Source: Stenopsyche tienmushanensis
Taxonomy: Eukaryota > Arthropoda > Insecta > Trichoptera > Stenopsychidae
Reading direction: 5' to 3'
Assembly (NCBI GenBank): GCA_008973525.1
Contig: WACJ01000523.1
Coordinates: 1,426,001 to 1,490,000, forward strand
Length of the DNA: 64,000 nt
Shown here: piece after piece, positions 34,940 to 46,692 of the stretch
Numbering within the stretch: the stretch's first letter is position 1
How the letters are laid out: each line of letters starts with the position of its first letter
Program-made: the position numbers and the translations under genes
The notes under the pieces: generated by a model
Databases searched by the model: none
The model's input: only the letters and a program-made list of their open reading frames with translations
Told to the model about the DNA's origin: nothing

Positions 34940-35290
34940 TTTTACGGCATTAAATAATCGTTCAAATGGCTGCCGCGGCTTTGCTTGGTGGCACGCATTC
35001 GGGTGCTCAATTTTCGATGACTGTCACATAAATCTGATCGAATTTGTTGGTTGGCGTTCGTTATTTGGACTTTTAGGGCATCAATTGTTTGCAACACATA
35101 AGGCATTAAATCGCACGTGCAGAATGTCCATCGTGGCATGCACTACAACGCCTGAGAAGCACCAATATCTTCCATAGTGATTTGCCATACATTACGGAAC
35201 AATTTATGATAAATTTGATATATGTTGCTTTAACAGCATGGACGCTATAATCTAACAAATTTCGAGCGTCCCTATTAAAAAACAACAAAG
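34940..35290 (-). mobile_element. Tc1/mariner-like transposase fragments (family B), internally deleted
   Basis: From right to left on the minus strand: NRDARNLLDYSVHAVKATY, IKFIINCSVMYGKSLWKILV, a CHDGHSAR box, then directly LQTIDALKVQITNANQQIRS and a C-terminal tail ending GSHLNDYLMP. Compared with 23893-24235 and 27180-27660 the catalytic middle has been lost. Confidence 0.65.
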
Positions 35291-35744
35291 TATGGGGATG
35301 TATTATTGCTTGTTTTCTTCATTTAATTCGCATGAAATTCATACATCTTGTCTTTGAATCTTCTCAGTGTATTAATAGATGTAGTTTGGTTTCTTTGTTG
35401 ACTGATGAATGGTTTGCTTCAATTTCTGCAGCTTTGAGCATTAATAAAAAGCGTCCATCCATGAAATTATTGAGATAAATTCAAAATTATTGATAAATTT
35501 GATGAAAAACTCAAACAATGCTATTGCTCAAGACCATCGCTTGCCGAGGCTCGGGGGAATGAAATATGATTTAAATGTGTTCTCGAACAATACGGTCGGG
35601 GAGCTTTGGCAAACAAGAATACGGTCGCATAGAAAATAAAGCATTCTCGGTATATTAATAGTGAATATGTTTGAATGCCACAGGTGCTGGTGGACTTAAA
35701 GCAGCAGGTAGCCTGATAAGGCTGAACCAACAGAAACTCTGACA

Positions 35745-36010
35745 TCACACTCGGAGTCTATATAAGCATCCCCGCTGCCCGGAAAACGTGTCATTCAGCA
35801 CTACCTTTTAACAGTGTTGTTCTTCAGTTCGCATGCCTACTCCCATTTTCATCCGAAGACGCGGAAAGATGGCGGACGACGCCGGCCTTCCCGCGTCTTT
35901 CGTTGTAATCGCCCCGCAAATGTACGATAGAGCGACGTTAATCGGGACCTAATTAGATAATAAGTGCCGCATGCAGACTTGCAGCCTGAACATTATCGAA
36001 CCGAGTGAGT
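35745..36010 (+). promoter_or_regulatory. Candidate promoter and untranslated first exon
   Basis: GTCTATATAAGC at about 35757-35768 resembles a TATA box; about 30 bases downstream TCATTCAGC fits an arthropod initiator. A GC-rich stretch follows (35860-35960) containing a short ATG frame of 27 codons (MADDAGLPAS...), and CCGAGTGAGTAC at about 36001 looks like a 5' splice site. A possible partner is the acceptor TTTTCAG ending at 41707, just before the thyroglobulin-domain gene start; acceptor-like sites also occur near 36523, 38730 and 38826. No transcript evidence is available. Confidence 0.35.
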
Positions 36011-36019
36011 ACAATTCAA

Positions 36020-39000
36020 TATTTAATCGATTTGACACAAATGCTTCAATAGCCATCTGACATTCCACGCAAATTCGGTCATAACATTTAAATTTTCAAC
36101 CATGTCATCATGTGACAAACGAACGCCGGTGTGTGTCTTAAGACGACAACATATCGCCATTGATCGGAATTAATTAATTTATATTGTATATATATATATA
36201 TATTTATGATGATATTTTTATACGTGCATTATTTTAAATTCGATATTTTTAAAGCGTTTAAATTGTACGCATTAATAAATTAATTAATTATATTAAATAT
36301 ATAATAAATCCGCACCCGGTGGTTGGTCGACATTTGATGAATTACGACCAAATGAGACGCTGCAAATTCAAACTTCATCGACGCGCATTGACATCTTTAG
36401 TGCGTCCAATTTGAACTTCAGCGTATAAATACGGCAACAAATCATTGTTATTCACGACAAGATATGATAAAATCGTCTTATAAATTACTGTATTTAATTT
36501 AGCGCCTTTTTTATCCATTTCAGAGCTGGAAACTGTTCATGTCGGATCCATGGAAAAAATCGTGCGTAAATATAAAAGTCGTGTTGTACCTGTTAGAGTT
36601 ACACATTTAATTTGTCGGTTAGTGTTTGTCGTTTTATCTGCGCTTTTATCAGGGCTGTCAAACCAGCTCGAACGACTGCGTACGTTGCGATCGCTCGCCG
36701 AAGCATTTAAATTCATCGAGTTGAAAGCCCCGCCTGATCCACCTTCGAGTGTTTGCTCGTCGGCTTGATTTGTTGGAGCGTCCAATTATCACATGGTCTT
36801 CTTCGCTCTGAAGACTGAGTGAACTGTCACGACGGTCCACGCCGAGGATGACTCAAAATGCAGCCGTTCGAAATTAACGATTTTATGTTAACACATTTAC
36901 GAGTCGCCAGATGCTTCGAATCTCATTTTACATAATCGATTCGTCGCCGACGTATAAAGATCCCGAGACGCTTAAGATTCATCCCGTGTAAGCTTATTCA
37001 TGAGTCGCTTTCACGACTTTCGAAAATGTGTATTTGAAACATGGCAGTTCTAAATTTGAATTATGATTTTGCGAATACATTAACGGAGTGTGCAGTACAT
37101 GAATGCACGGCGTCGCTACAGCGCGATTTGTCACCCATTGTTTTCTTCATAATGGCCTTTATGTTGCCATGGCGTAGCGAGAGGCGCGAAACTAACCGGA
37201 CAGCACGTGACCGACATTTCTTATACACATCGACGATTGCCACCAGATGAGACGCTCCACGAATTTATCGACGAGGACGTCTTCATCGAAATTCGAAAAC
37301 CTAACCTCAATTGATCGCCGAGCGCGTTTTAAACAGATACGATTCAAACTCGTATCGATAATTTATAGACTTATAAAAACGACAACGTTTTACAACATAA
37401 AAGACGCAAATACAATAATAAAATTGCAAACGATGCTCAAAAATTAAACTATAAAATAGCTTATAAACCGATCGCTCAAATTCATAAACGTCAATCAAAA
37501 TATGAGCCATAAGCGAATTTTTTTCGGCCATGTCGATAAAAATGCGTCGATAAAAAGGCATAACTTTACACTCTCATTCGGCAATAAATACATTTGAAAT
37601 TTAAATCGCATAAATTTGCGTGATAAATTTGAGAATTTTTCAACATACAGAACCCATCCGAGAACAAACAGTGAATTCGTTTCGCCGTTAAAATCTGCAT
37701 TTTCCATAATTATGTAAATATTGCCTCTTAATAAAAAAATGACCTCTAGCTTATGATTTGGTCCTGCGTATTAATACGTCATCGCCAGACGTACCGTTTA
37801 TATATTTATGCCACAGCAAGAAAAATGAAGAACTTATCTGCAATGAAAATTCGTTAATGAAGAGAGCTATCCGTCGACAGTATAGTATTTGAAGCACTGT
37901 CATGGAGTTGCTCTCTTTATGGACGAATCTACTCACATCGAAGAACATCAGAATCGAACGAAAGCGCATCCCGAATAATTTAAAATGTTTCGCCGCATGT
38001 GTCAAATAAAATTTGGCCTTAAGCAGAAAAAAATCGTCCAGCATCGTAAACCAATACGAAGCATCCGTTCGAGTGCGTGAAGTATCATTTGAACAAACAA
38101 ATACCGGTGTAATTCCACATTAGTAACCAACTGTGAAAATAAACCGTAGCGTCTGAGGCACATCTTCGACAATATTAATCAATAAGCGAAATTCCATTGA
38201 ATTTATTTCTATTTTTAGTCTGCGAAAAAGTATAGGCGAAAATAACAGATGTATAAAGTATGCACGTAAGAATAAATTGTTTTTTTTTTTTTTTTGTATA
38301 TACACAAATCAAAGTTTTATAATTTGCAATACAAACATGTTTAAAAATTCGCCAGTGTATAATCCAATCATAATCTAATGCAATATAAGTTTTGTACGAG
38401 CAAAGAATTCCAATAGTTTATGATGTATGCCGAGAGAATTAACTCATAACTCAAGCATCTTTACGTCGCTGTTGATTTGTGGTCCAATGGCAACGTTCCC
38501 CCGGCTTGATTTATGAACATTTTCATGATTTGTCGATAACGTCAAAGCATACGATTGCTTTATAACCTATTGTTAATTTTAATGGCGTTCATACAATGGC
38601 GCATTACCGGCTAGACTTTAATTATCTAGGAATTTCTTATGCAGGGAAACGTCGTTTGGATAAAATAAATCGTAGACGCGCGATAAAAGCAAATTAATAT
38701 CGACGTGTACATATTTCTTGCATTTCAGATTTGGAACCGCCTGAAAATAGGTATTGTATTTATTTGATCTTATATTTTAATATATGGAAACTTGTACGAT
38801 AATAATGTACGATTGTTGCTTTTCAGAATCGCACCGCTTTTAAAACCTCTGGCAAAGAAAACACGGGTAAAATGTGAACGCAGGTATTTTTTATCTGACG
38901 CGCCGAAGGGATCCCGACTAATTTTATATGATTCCTTATCATTCGACAAACAAAGCGGACCCGCTACAACTGCCTTATCTTATTTTCATTGTAACAGCTT

Positions 39001-40100
39001 GATTATTTAGCCGATAACTGCTCGTTTATTTAACAGTGGTTTTCTATTTTTTTTGAGCAATGTGTAATTTAATTAAAAAATTAAATACAAATGCGGCGAA
39101 TTCTGTTAAAATATGCATGTGAATTTCATGCATGAGATCATTTGATGTGTAAATTTCTATTTTACGCAGCCCTTTTGATTTTCGCCACAAAATGTATTAC
39201 GAAACCGACTGTTTTTCCATGTAATTACTGTGAAATATAAATATATTTTTAAAAAAGACGCTTTACTTTTGCTAATCTTTTGATTAAAAATATATACAGT
39301 TTAGTATATTTACCCATAAGATACCATATTTTGGACGTCATACTACTGAGATGTTCGTACGAGGGAAACCAGCAAAGTTTGAGTTTAGTATTAGAGAACC
39401 GAGTGATTTTCTGTCCACTTTAAACAATAAAAACCTCAGCGAAAGAACCAAAAGGAGGCTTTGATTATAAATTTGATAAATTTGAACCAAGGCATGTGAG
39501 GTGTGGATTTACATGACAATCTGATTGAACCACGTAGTCTGTTACCACCAGTCTTTGGAAATTATCTTTTCTGAGAGCGTTGTTTAAAGAATTGTAAGAC
39601 ACGTCTTAAGCACGTGGTTGACAATCTTGTTTCTATTTTTTAACTCATCCAAGATAGCTGAATTAGAGCGTCTCTCGGATTCTTAGTATACGTCTCTGTG
39701 TTTCACGCAGTGTTTTTCAAAATTTCATAAGCGATGCCATTAAATTGTTTCAGTTTTTTCATACAATCTTGTACATTTTGAGCAAATAAAGGCACGTGAT
39801 CAGAATAATAAAAGGATTATACCAGGAACTCCTGACGTAACACCAGTGCAACATCATTTGTGGCGCAAACAACAATTGCTGCTGATTTTTAATTATTTAA
39901 AAGTGTAATTGATGACAAAATAGTATATTATGTTATAAATAAGTCTGTCTGCATATTAAACAATTGACCCGCTTTCAGCAACAGACATTTTTCATGCAAC
40001 TGGACACTACAACGTGAGTTTACGTACTACCGTGTTCCTGCTATGCTCACCTTATCCGGAGATCCTCCTCTATTACTCAGTATTTCCAACCCGTAAATAA
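36020..40100. other. Long stretch without a supportable gene
   Basis: Moderate open frames exist on both strands at 36537-36840 and 37041-37250, but none shows a recognised motif or clear splice context, and frames on opposite strands overlap. A dinucleotide TA run lies at 36186-36204 and a poly-T run at 38280-38295. It may be the first intron of the downstream secreted-protein gene. Confidence 0.3.
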
Positions 40101-40103
40101 CAA

Positions 40104-40155
40104 AAACTCATAACGCGTTATGGTCACAGTACACTTACTTTATGAACTTGCCTCG
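40104..40155 (-). mobile_element. Isolated mariner terminal repeat
   Basis: Reverse complement reads GAGGCAAGTTCATAAAGTAA followed by GTGTACTGTGACCATAACG, matching the left end of the mariner remnant at 20457 with few differences. No transposase remains next to it. Confidence 0.55.
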
Positions 40156-40184
40156 TACATAAAAACTATACTATATTTACTTTT

Positions 40185-40570
40185 ATGCATCTTAATAATT
40201 ATTATAAAACTAGCCGATACCTAGCGCGTTGCCGCCACAGAAGTAATAATTCTAAAAATATTGTTTGTTGGTTTTATTATAAATATGAACATACATTTAT
40301 TTTTATATATAAGATCTACTGTAAGTTAATTGTACTATACTTATATTATTTGAGAAAGTGTAAACAATAAGTTGGCAAAGTTTTATTGCAATCGAATGAA
40401 CAGTATGGCAGCGCATTAAATACGGACAAACATTAATTTTTATATATTAGACATGTTACTCGCGGAATCCTTAGCAATAAGTGGACGAAGTTTTATCGTA
40501 ATCTGATGAACGGAACGGTAACACATTTCAAACAAACAAAACCAATTCATTTTTATATATATAAGATAAT
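40185..40570 (-). repeat. Interspersed repeat family A, reverse copies 2 and 3
   Basis: Two adjoining reverse-oriented units carry the complement of GCGCTGCCATACTGTTCATT / GATAAAACTTCGTCCACTTA and end in TATATATAAAAATGAATTGG on the minus strand. Shares its sequence with 12530-12660, 42140-42480 and 55440-55800. Confidence 0.5.
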
Positions 40571-41211
40571 GACTAATTAACGCTTGTTTCAATCAACATA
40601 AAAGTTTAATATTAGGTTCGATATTTAATAGCGCAACCTGAAGTTCTTGGTCAAGACATACTTTTAAGCATGACGTACATCTTGGTACAGGAATTATCTG
40701 AAACAGAGGCTGTCGTGGAAACATGGCAGCTGACACGACATGACATTGATGACCGGAAGATACCATATCTTGCTACGAGAAGGTAACCCCAATTGAATCC
40801 GCTGTTGGATAGCAGCATCGCCAGCGCTCGCAATAAGTTCAGATGAATTACTGCAGTGCAGCAGGCAATGGGAAACCATTGCACTATCTATACCCAAGAA
40901 AACCCCAATATTATAACTGAACAGTCTATAACAGTTGTTAGATTGATCATCATCATAATACATACAGCTGTTCACATAGCGGGTCACCTAAGACAGTGAA
41001 AAACTACTGAAGACGTTGATTTTACTGAAAAAGGCTTTCTTCCCAGAGTCCAGTCCCTTCTTTCCACACAAAGGTGAAGACAAACACGATGCTTAGAGTA
41101 TTTCAGAACCTGTTTGCTAGTTAACATAATTTAAAAATTGGGGTAAATCTTTATGACATGGATGATCCACATTTTAGTTCCCCGTTTGCCGATAGATTCT
41201 TGCGAATATTA

Positions 41212-41457
41212 TCATTTAAAAGCATCTCCGCTAGTGTGCTTAAATAATAAAAGCCGATAAGAAGAGCTAATTGTGTATGAATCAGTATTACACTCATAGA
41301 TAATAAGATAAAAGGCCACGCTAAGAAATGCCATTATCAAAATGATAATAAAATCGAATACATTGAATCTATTCTTCCGACGATTGATATGGATAGATAA
41401 TTCTTCGACTGCGTCAAAGTTTTCATCGCAGTTTGAGCTGTCAATCAAATTTAACAA
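41212..41457 (-). CDS. Possible small membrane-protein exon (uncertain)
   Basis: A minus-strand open frame of about 80 codons contains a charged stretch (EELSIHINRRKNRF) and one strong hydrophobic segment (FDFIIILIMAFLSVAFYLII), ending at a stop near 41212. There is no ATG at its upstream limit, so it would have to be an exon or a chance frame. No family is recognised. Confidence 0.2.
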   Translation of the reverse strand: MLNLIDSSNCDENFDAVEELSIHINRRKNRFNVFDFIIILIMAFLSVAFYLIIYECNTDSYTISSSYRLLLFKHTSGDAFK

Positions 41458-41734
41458 ATCCGTCCGTCACTGCTCACAATAAATAGGTAAGTAAATCATT
41501 ATATATTTTTTAAACCTATAAGGATTACGAGGAGTTTTTCCTATATTAGATTGCTTGATGTACCGATACGAAATAAATACAACCTATTCGTGAAGCGAAA
41601 TAATCTCGTTGCCGATTTTCACATACAAATTGTTATTGAGCTCGGCAATTCGAGGACTTTAAATGCTTAAAAACATGCAGTTTTATTAAAACTTGTTTGA
41701 TTTTCAGATAGTTACTCGATAAAAAAAAAAGATA

Positions 41735-44700
41735 ATGCAGATTTTACAAGCAAGAAACATAATGTGGCGATTGATTTCCATATATTGCATCGTCGCAATA
41801 ACGCAGATATATTCCGTGGACGCAGAAATCGATTCCAGTTTGCTTTGCACAAACGAATTTTGCAACGTAAGAATATTTTTTAAATCATCCATAAAACAAA
41901 AATAAACACTCCTATGAGATTCCTACTCTGAATCTTATACAGGAAACGTCTTCCGATGAAAAGTTGAAGTGTGTTTGTTTGTTAGTGTTTGAATAGTCTG
42001 TGCCTCGACGGTTCATAGAATCTTTTCCTGGAGTCATTCCTCAACAGTCATCATGTAATTCCTCCAGAGCGGTCCCTTGACACATTTCTAATCTCATTCG
42101 TTGAGGACTTTCCCGCTGACTCTCCAGATTTTCTTAGTGTTATGACAACATCTTATATATATAAAAATTAATATTTGTTTGTTCGTATTTAATGCGCTGC
42201 CATACCGTTCATCAGATTGCGATAAAACTTCGTCCATTTATTGTTTGCACTTTCTCAAATAATATAGATATAGTACAATTGATTTACAGTAGATCTTATA
42301 TATAAAAATCAATGTTTGTATGTTTGTTCATATTTATAATATAACCAACAAAATAAAATAAATTTCATTCTTTCTATCATTAAACAAGCTAATCCATGAT
42401 AAAAATTTATTTCAAATGAGTCTACCTTTATCGCTTCGGGATGCACGTTTCAAATAAGGAAGATTCCCTGCCGCACCCTGTATAAAGACAATTATTTGCA
42501 GAATTTAATATTTATCAAAACATTTCATAGTTTTATCTTCCAACATATTTCCTTTCATTGTTGATTTATCTTGTGACTCATTCAATCGACATTATAATTT
42601 TATATACCTTTATATAATAATAAGTCTTACGTCCGTCTATCATTATTTTAATTGCGATTAAACACTTGTCAACAGGAATATATAGCGGAAAACGAATGTC
42701 CAAATATCCCCGACCATTGTACCACGCAGAACGACACGCACAGTGGAGTATTGTTGCCGTCGCCGACCCTTTGCAACTGCTGCCAATTTTGCCTCACTCA
42801 TTTATGTAAGATCTTCAAGTATAAATACTTTATTTCATCGTCGAGTAATGTATTTTAGCTTTCGTAAGTCATCGTTTAAATCAACTATACCGAATTAGTT
42901 AAAACGGCTACTGTAAATGAATCATTTAGTTTCCGACAAGATTAATAATGGGATGTTCAATCGTACTGGTTTACACAAGGTTCGCATCGACACAATGAGG
43001 TCGGCGTTGTCTTGCATTCTTGAAGAACCTCTTCAATGTTCCGCTCAGCTGTCTGACTTCCATTGATGAACGCCAACTCTGTACGCACTTCAGGGCTTAT
43101 GCCGCTCCATACCATCACAGATCCCTCGTGAAAGCTCACAGTATCCGGTAGTTATGATAAAAAAAGACTATCCACTTCTTCTGTAGACTTGCTCACAACC
43201 ATCTGGAGCACCTCTTATCGATTGGAGACGCGGCTTAATCTCAACGATGGTAAGGAACCGATTTCACAGGACTTCCAAGATGATAAACCGATCATCTGCT
43301 GATACTGTTTAAAGGCATATCGAAATGTCGTACGTTGTACAGTCAGGATAGCATCCACCTTTTACCGAGTTCAGCCCTGCTTGTGCGACTTGAGCTGCAT
43401 TAATTGACACCTTTGAAGGATTTCTGAAATTCAAATTAATCGCATATAAAATAAACAATAAAACAAAATATAAACAAAGTCAATAAACCACATTTAACTC
43501 ACTGTATTCGTAGCGCGGCTAACACTGTTCCGAACATAATGTTGCACAGAAGCTAAAACACAATTAATTTGAATTGAATATCTACTCTTAATAAACAAAC
43601 ACAAGTTCTTTTACATACATACCTAAACAAATTAATTAAATGAAATATGATTGCTTCATATTGCTATGTATGTTTGGGCTACATTCCGTGCCGCTGATCT
43701 TATATAGCCGGAAGATAATTAAAATTTGCATAATTTCATTTCGGATGCACGCTCACTTTGTTTACAGCTTTCAACGAAACGTGCACCATAGGAGGGCTAG
43801 GTTCGCCGCCTACCGGCTCCATCTGTGGACCAGGTTTATATTGCACCCCGAATGTAAATCAATCCGGATCGAGATGTCAACGAAGTGAGAATAATTATAC
43901 ATGCGTACAATTAACTACATTACGTATCGTCAAATCCATAATTTACTTTCAGTGGATTCGCCGTGTCTCAACGCCCAAATTGAATACGACGAAATGAGAA
44001 TGAACGGAAGTCTAGGTTTCCTGCAAGAGAGACCCGTATGCGACAGCAAGGGAGATTACGGACCAGTCGCTTGCATACCCGGACAAACGTAAGACCTAAA
44101 CATCAACGTCTTCGACAGATTTATTATAATATAAAAACCGCAAATGTTCAAATTATATTTTTAGGTGCTTCTGTTTGAATAAATACGGCGACAAAATATA
44201 CGGCGAGGTGATAAACGAAAGATCCGTCGCCAGGGATATGAAGTGTGGTAATATCGATTCACATCCAAGTATTGCTATTGTGGGATTGATTGAATATTAA
44301 CGACAAATGATTCATTTTTAAAATTTAAGAATGCGCTCGGGCTGCGGACGTAATCGACAAACTTTTGGGCGCTAAGATATCCCATAACATAAGATGCTAT
44401 TCAAACGGCTCGTATGACAGCCTTCAGTGTATCGGAAATCGTTGCTTTTGCGTTTCCCAAGAAACCGGAATTTTATCAGACAATAAAATCATCGACTGGA
44501 GGTTCCAGGCGTTAACAGAATTGCCGTGCTGTAAGTCTAATCATACAGAGAAATTTATTTCATTGGATATGTAAAAAATATGATCGTTTATTAATTTTCA
44601 GACAACGAAGAAATTCACCAGCCGAGATCTTACTTAAAAGAATGCGAAGAAGAAAAACTCGCCATTCTAAAAATGGTAGTAGAATTTGCAGAAGACGGGT

Positions 44701-45800
44701 TTACATACTTTGGCAATCCAGTTCCGGATTGTCAGCCAGACGGAAACTATCATAAGATCCAAAGAATCAACGGCAGGTCTTTGGCATTATTGATTATTTG
44801 CAATATCATCAACCGATTTTATGGTTTTTTATAGTCAAAAAATGTTTTTTTTCTAGTATGATGTGCGTCACTCCTGAAAATATTCCAATCGAAGATTTTT
44901 CTGTACCTGTCGGTGATCCTAAATCTGAATCGATGAACTGCAGTGAGTAATAGATGAAATATTTATATTCTTTTATAAAATTTAAGCACAGTAAGACCCC
45001 GCTTAATGCGACGGGATACGACGGTAGTTTAAAAAGCATCCGAACTAACGAATAAAACAAAATTATAACACGTACATCCCAAAAAACTGAAACCATGACT
45101 TCTCCTTCTTAGGGGCCGATTCTTCCCTTTTCAGTTAATTATTTTGACCGTTCCTTTATCTCGGGTGTGAAATGATGTATCCACATTTCATCAGTATATT
45201 TCACTATTGATGGCTGCCAAAAAAATACTAAATAATGTTGTGTCTTCAAGGGATCTCGTGGTGTTAGACTTGAGACTGGAGAGTATTTTGAAGAATATTA
45301 TCATATAGTACCGGAATCGTTAACTAAAAAAATATATATTTCATGACTTTTGGGATACACCTTGTATGTTAAGAGTTGAAGTTGATTTTTGAATCGTTAT
45401 AAATAAACTTATATCAGTAACAGTTTCTCGATAAACATAATAACATTAAATAACTGCAATAAATTCACGTTTTAATCCGAGATCAGAGATCGACGGCAAA
45501 AATTATTAGCAAAGCAAAAATATAATAAGCGAATACAATTACAGAACTCAAATTAAATTCTACTTCTATTTAATAAATTTATTCATACACCTTTTTTTTT
45601 CAGACTGCGCCAGAACTCGTCATCTTCTTAAATCCGTTGTAACTGCTCACCGAATTCCCCAATGTTGTAACAACGGCAATTGGAAAAGATATCAATGCCA
45701 TCAAAATAACTGTTATCGCGTCAATGAAAACGGTCAACAGATTGAAAAGGAAGTCGATATGGCTTCTCTCGCTGGATTTTCGTTAGATGAATGCGTTTAG
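41735..45800 (+). CDS. Secreted protein with IGFBP-like module and four thyroglobulin type-1-like modules
   Basis: Nine exons with GT-AG borders and consistent phases: 41735-41866, 42676-42805, 43768-43884, 43953-44088, 44165-44247, 44330-44530, 44602-44776, 44857-44942, 45604-45800; 418 residues, stop TAG. The start lies behind an acceptor at 41707; ATGs at 41735 and 41762 are both in frame and both give a signal peptide (MWRLISIYCIVAITQIYSVD). Residues about 50-126 are Cys-rich with CNCCQFC (77-83) and CGPGLYC (107-113), like the N-terminal IGFBP fold. Then come four Tg1-like modules at about 130-200, 201-267, 277-353 and 354-418, each with G-x-Y followed by a Cys motif. The canonical CWCV is CFCL, CFCV, MCVT and CYRV, so the last two have lost a cysteine. 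Tg1 modules often inhibit cysteine proteases or bind growth factors; the role here is inferred. A Tc1-like remnant sits in intron 2. Confidence 0.9.
42140..42480 (+). repeat. Interspersed repeat family A, copy 4 (intron 1 of secreted-protein gene)
   Basis: Contains TATTTAATGCGCTGCCATAC, CAGATTGCGATAAAACTTCG, TTACAGTAGATCTTATATAT and ends near GATTCCCTGCCGCACCCTGT. The order is the same as in 55440-55800 and 56660-56930. Confidence 0.55.
42940..43430 (-). mobile_element. Tc1-like transposase remnant in intron 2
   Basis: Minus strand reads FHEGSVMVWSGISPEVRTEL and AFINGSQTAERNIEEVLQ, the conserved block around the second catalytic Asp region of Tc1-like transposases. Upstream frames (43400-43150) are broken; there is no C-terminal catalytic part. 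Confidence 0.75.
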
Positions 45801-46692
45801 TAATAGCTATTATGATTATATTTATTATGTTTAGTTCCGCATTATCATATACAAACAATAAAAAACCCATTTTTTTATAAAACAAATAAATTATTCTTTA
45901 TTAAATTACAAAAACCAATTTACAAATGGCATATGCAACATTTTTTTAATTAAAGCTCCATTATATCTAGATGCGTTATAAGAATTATGAAACTTTATTA
46001 ATTCAAATAAGTTTTATAAAATAGGTGTGAGCGTTCACACACTTCATAGACAATTGACTAGTAGCAAATTAACAAATCAACCGATTATTACTAATGAAAC
46101 ACGATATGATAATGGAATATTTGTAAATATTAAATTAATTTATTATCAGGAGGTGATAGTAATGTCAGTTTACGTGACAAATTATTAGTTGTATCTCCCT
46201 CCCAAGCAAATTGTTTAATTTATTATATTTTAAGGCACGCCCATTTCATTTTTTTCAAGTACACGAGTGCGACGACTGGGAATAATCAAGAGATTCATAA
46301 AATAAATCGATACAAAGGGTATATCAAAGGGGAAAAACCTTTTCCTTCGATACGCAGTGCGCTCAACGGATCAGTGTTCGGAAAAGATTTATTTAGGAGG
46401 TAGTTTTTAAAAATTCATGCTAAATACATATAAAAAAATATATGATCAAAACTTCCACCTGCATAAAAAAGCAACGATAATAAAAACGAAAAGCTCACTT
46501 TAAAACGGTACATTAAAACGTAAATAAAAAATGGATAAGATGCAGGATAGAAAAATATTCAGTATATATATATGGCATATGGAAAACTTTTAGTCATTTT
46601 TCTATTTTCGTTTTAAGTCGAAATTGTTGGGAAATCAATCGCAACCACCTTCTTTCGATAATATTGCAATTGACATAATATAATATGTCTAA

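Noticed and set aside
36537..36840. Overlapping open frames on both strands (serine-rich on minus, hydrophobic on plus)
   Set aside because: No ATG at the minus-strand start, no splice-site support and no recognised motif; one frame is probably the mirror of the other and neither can be chosen.
40651..40987. Minus-strand frames of 77 and 97 codons
   Set aside because: They overlap each other in different frames, lack a family motif and have no clear splice borders; may be a decayed repeat.
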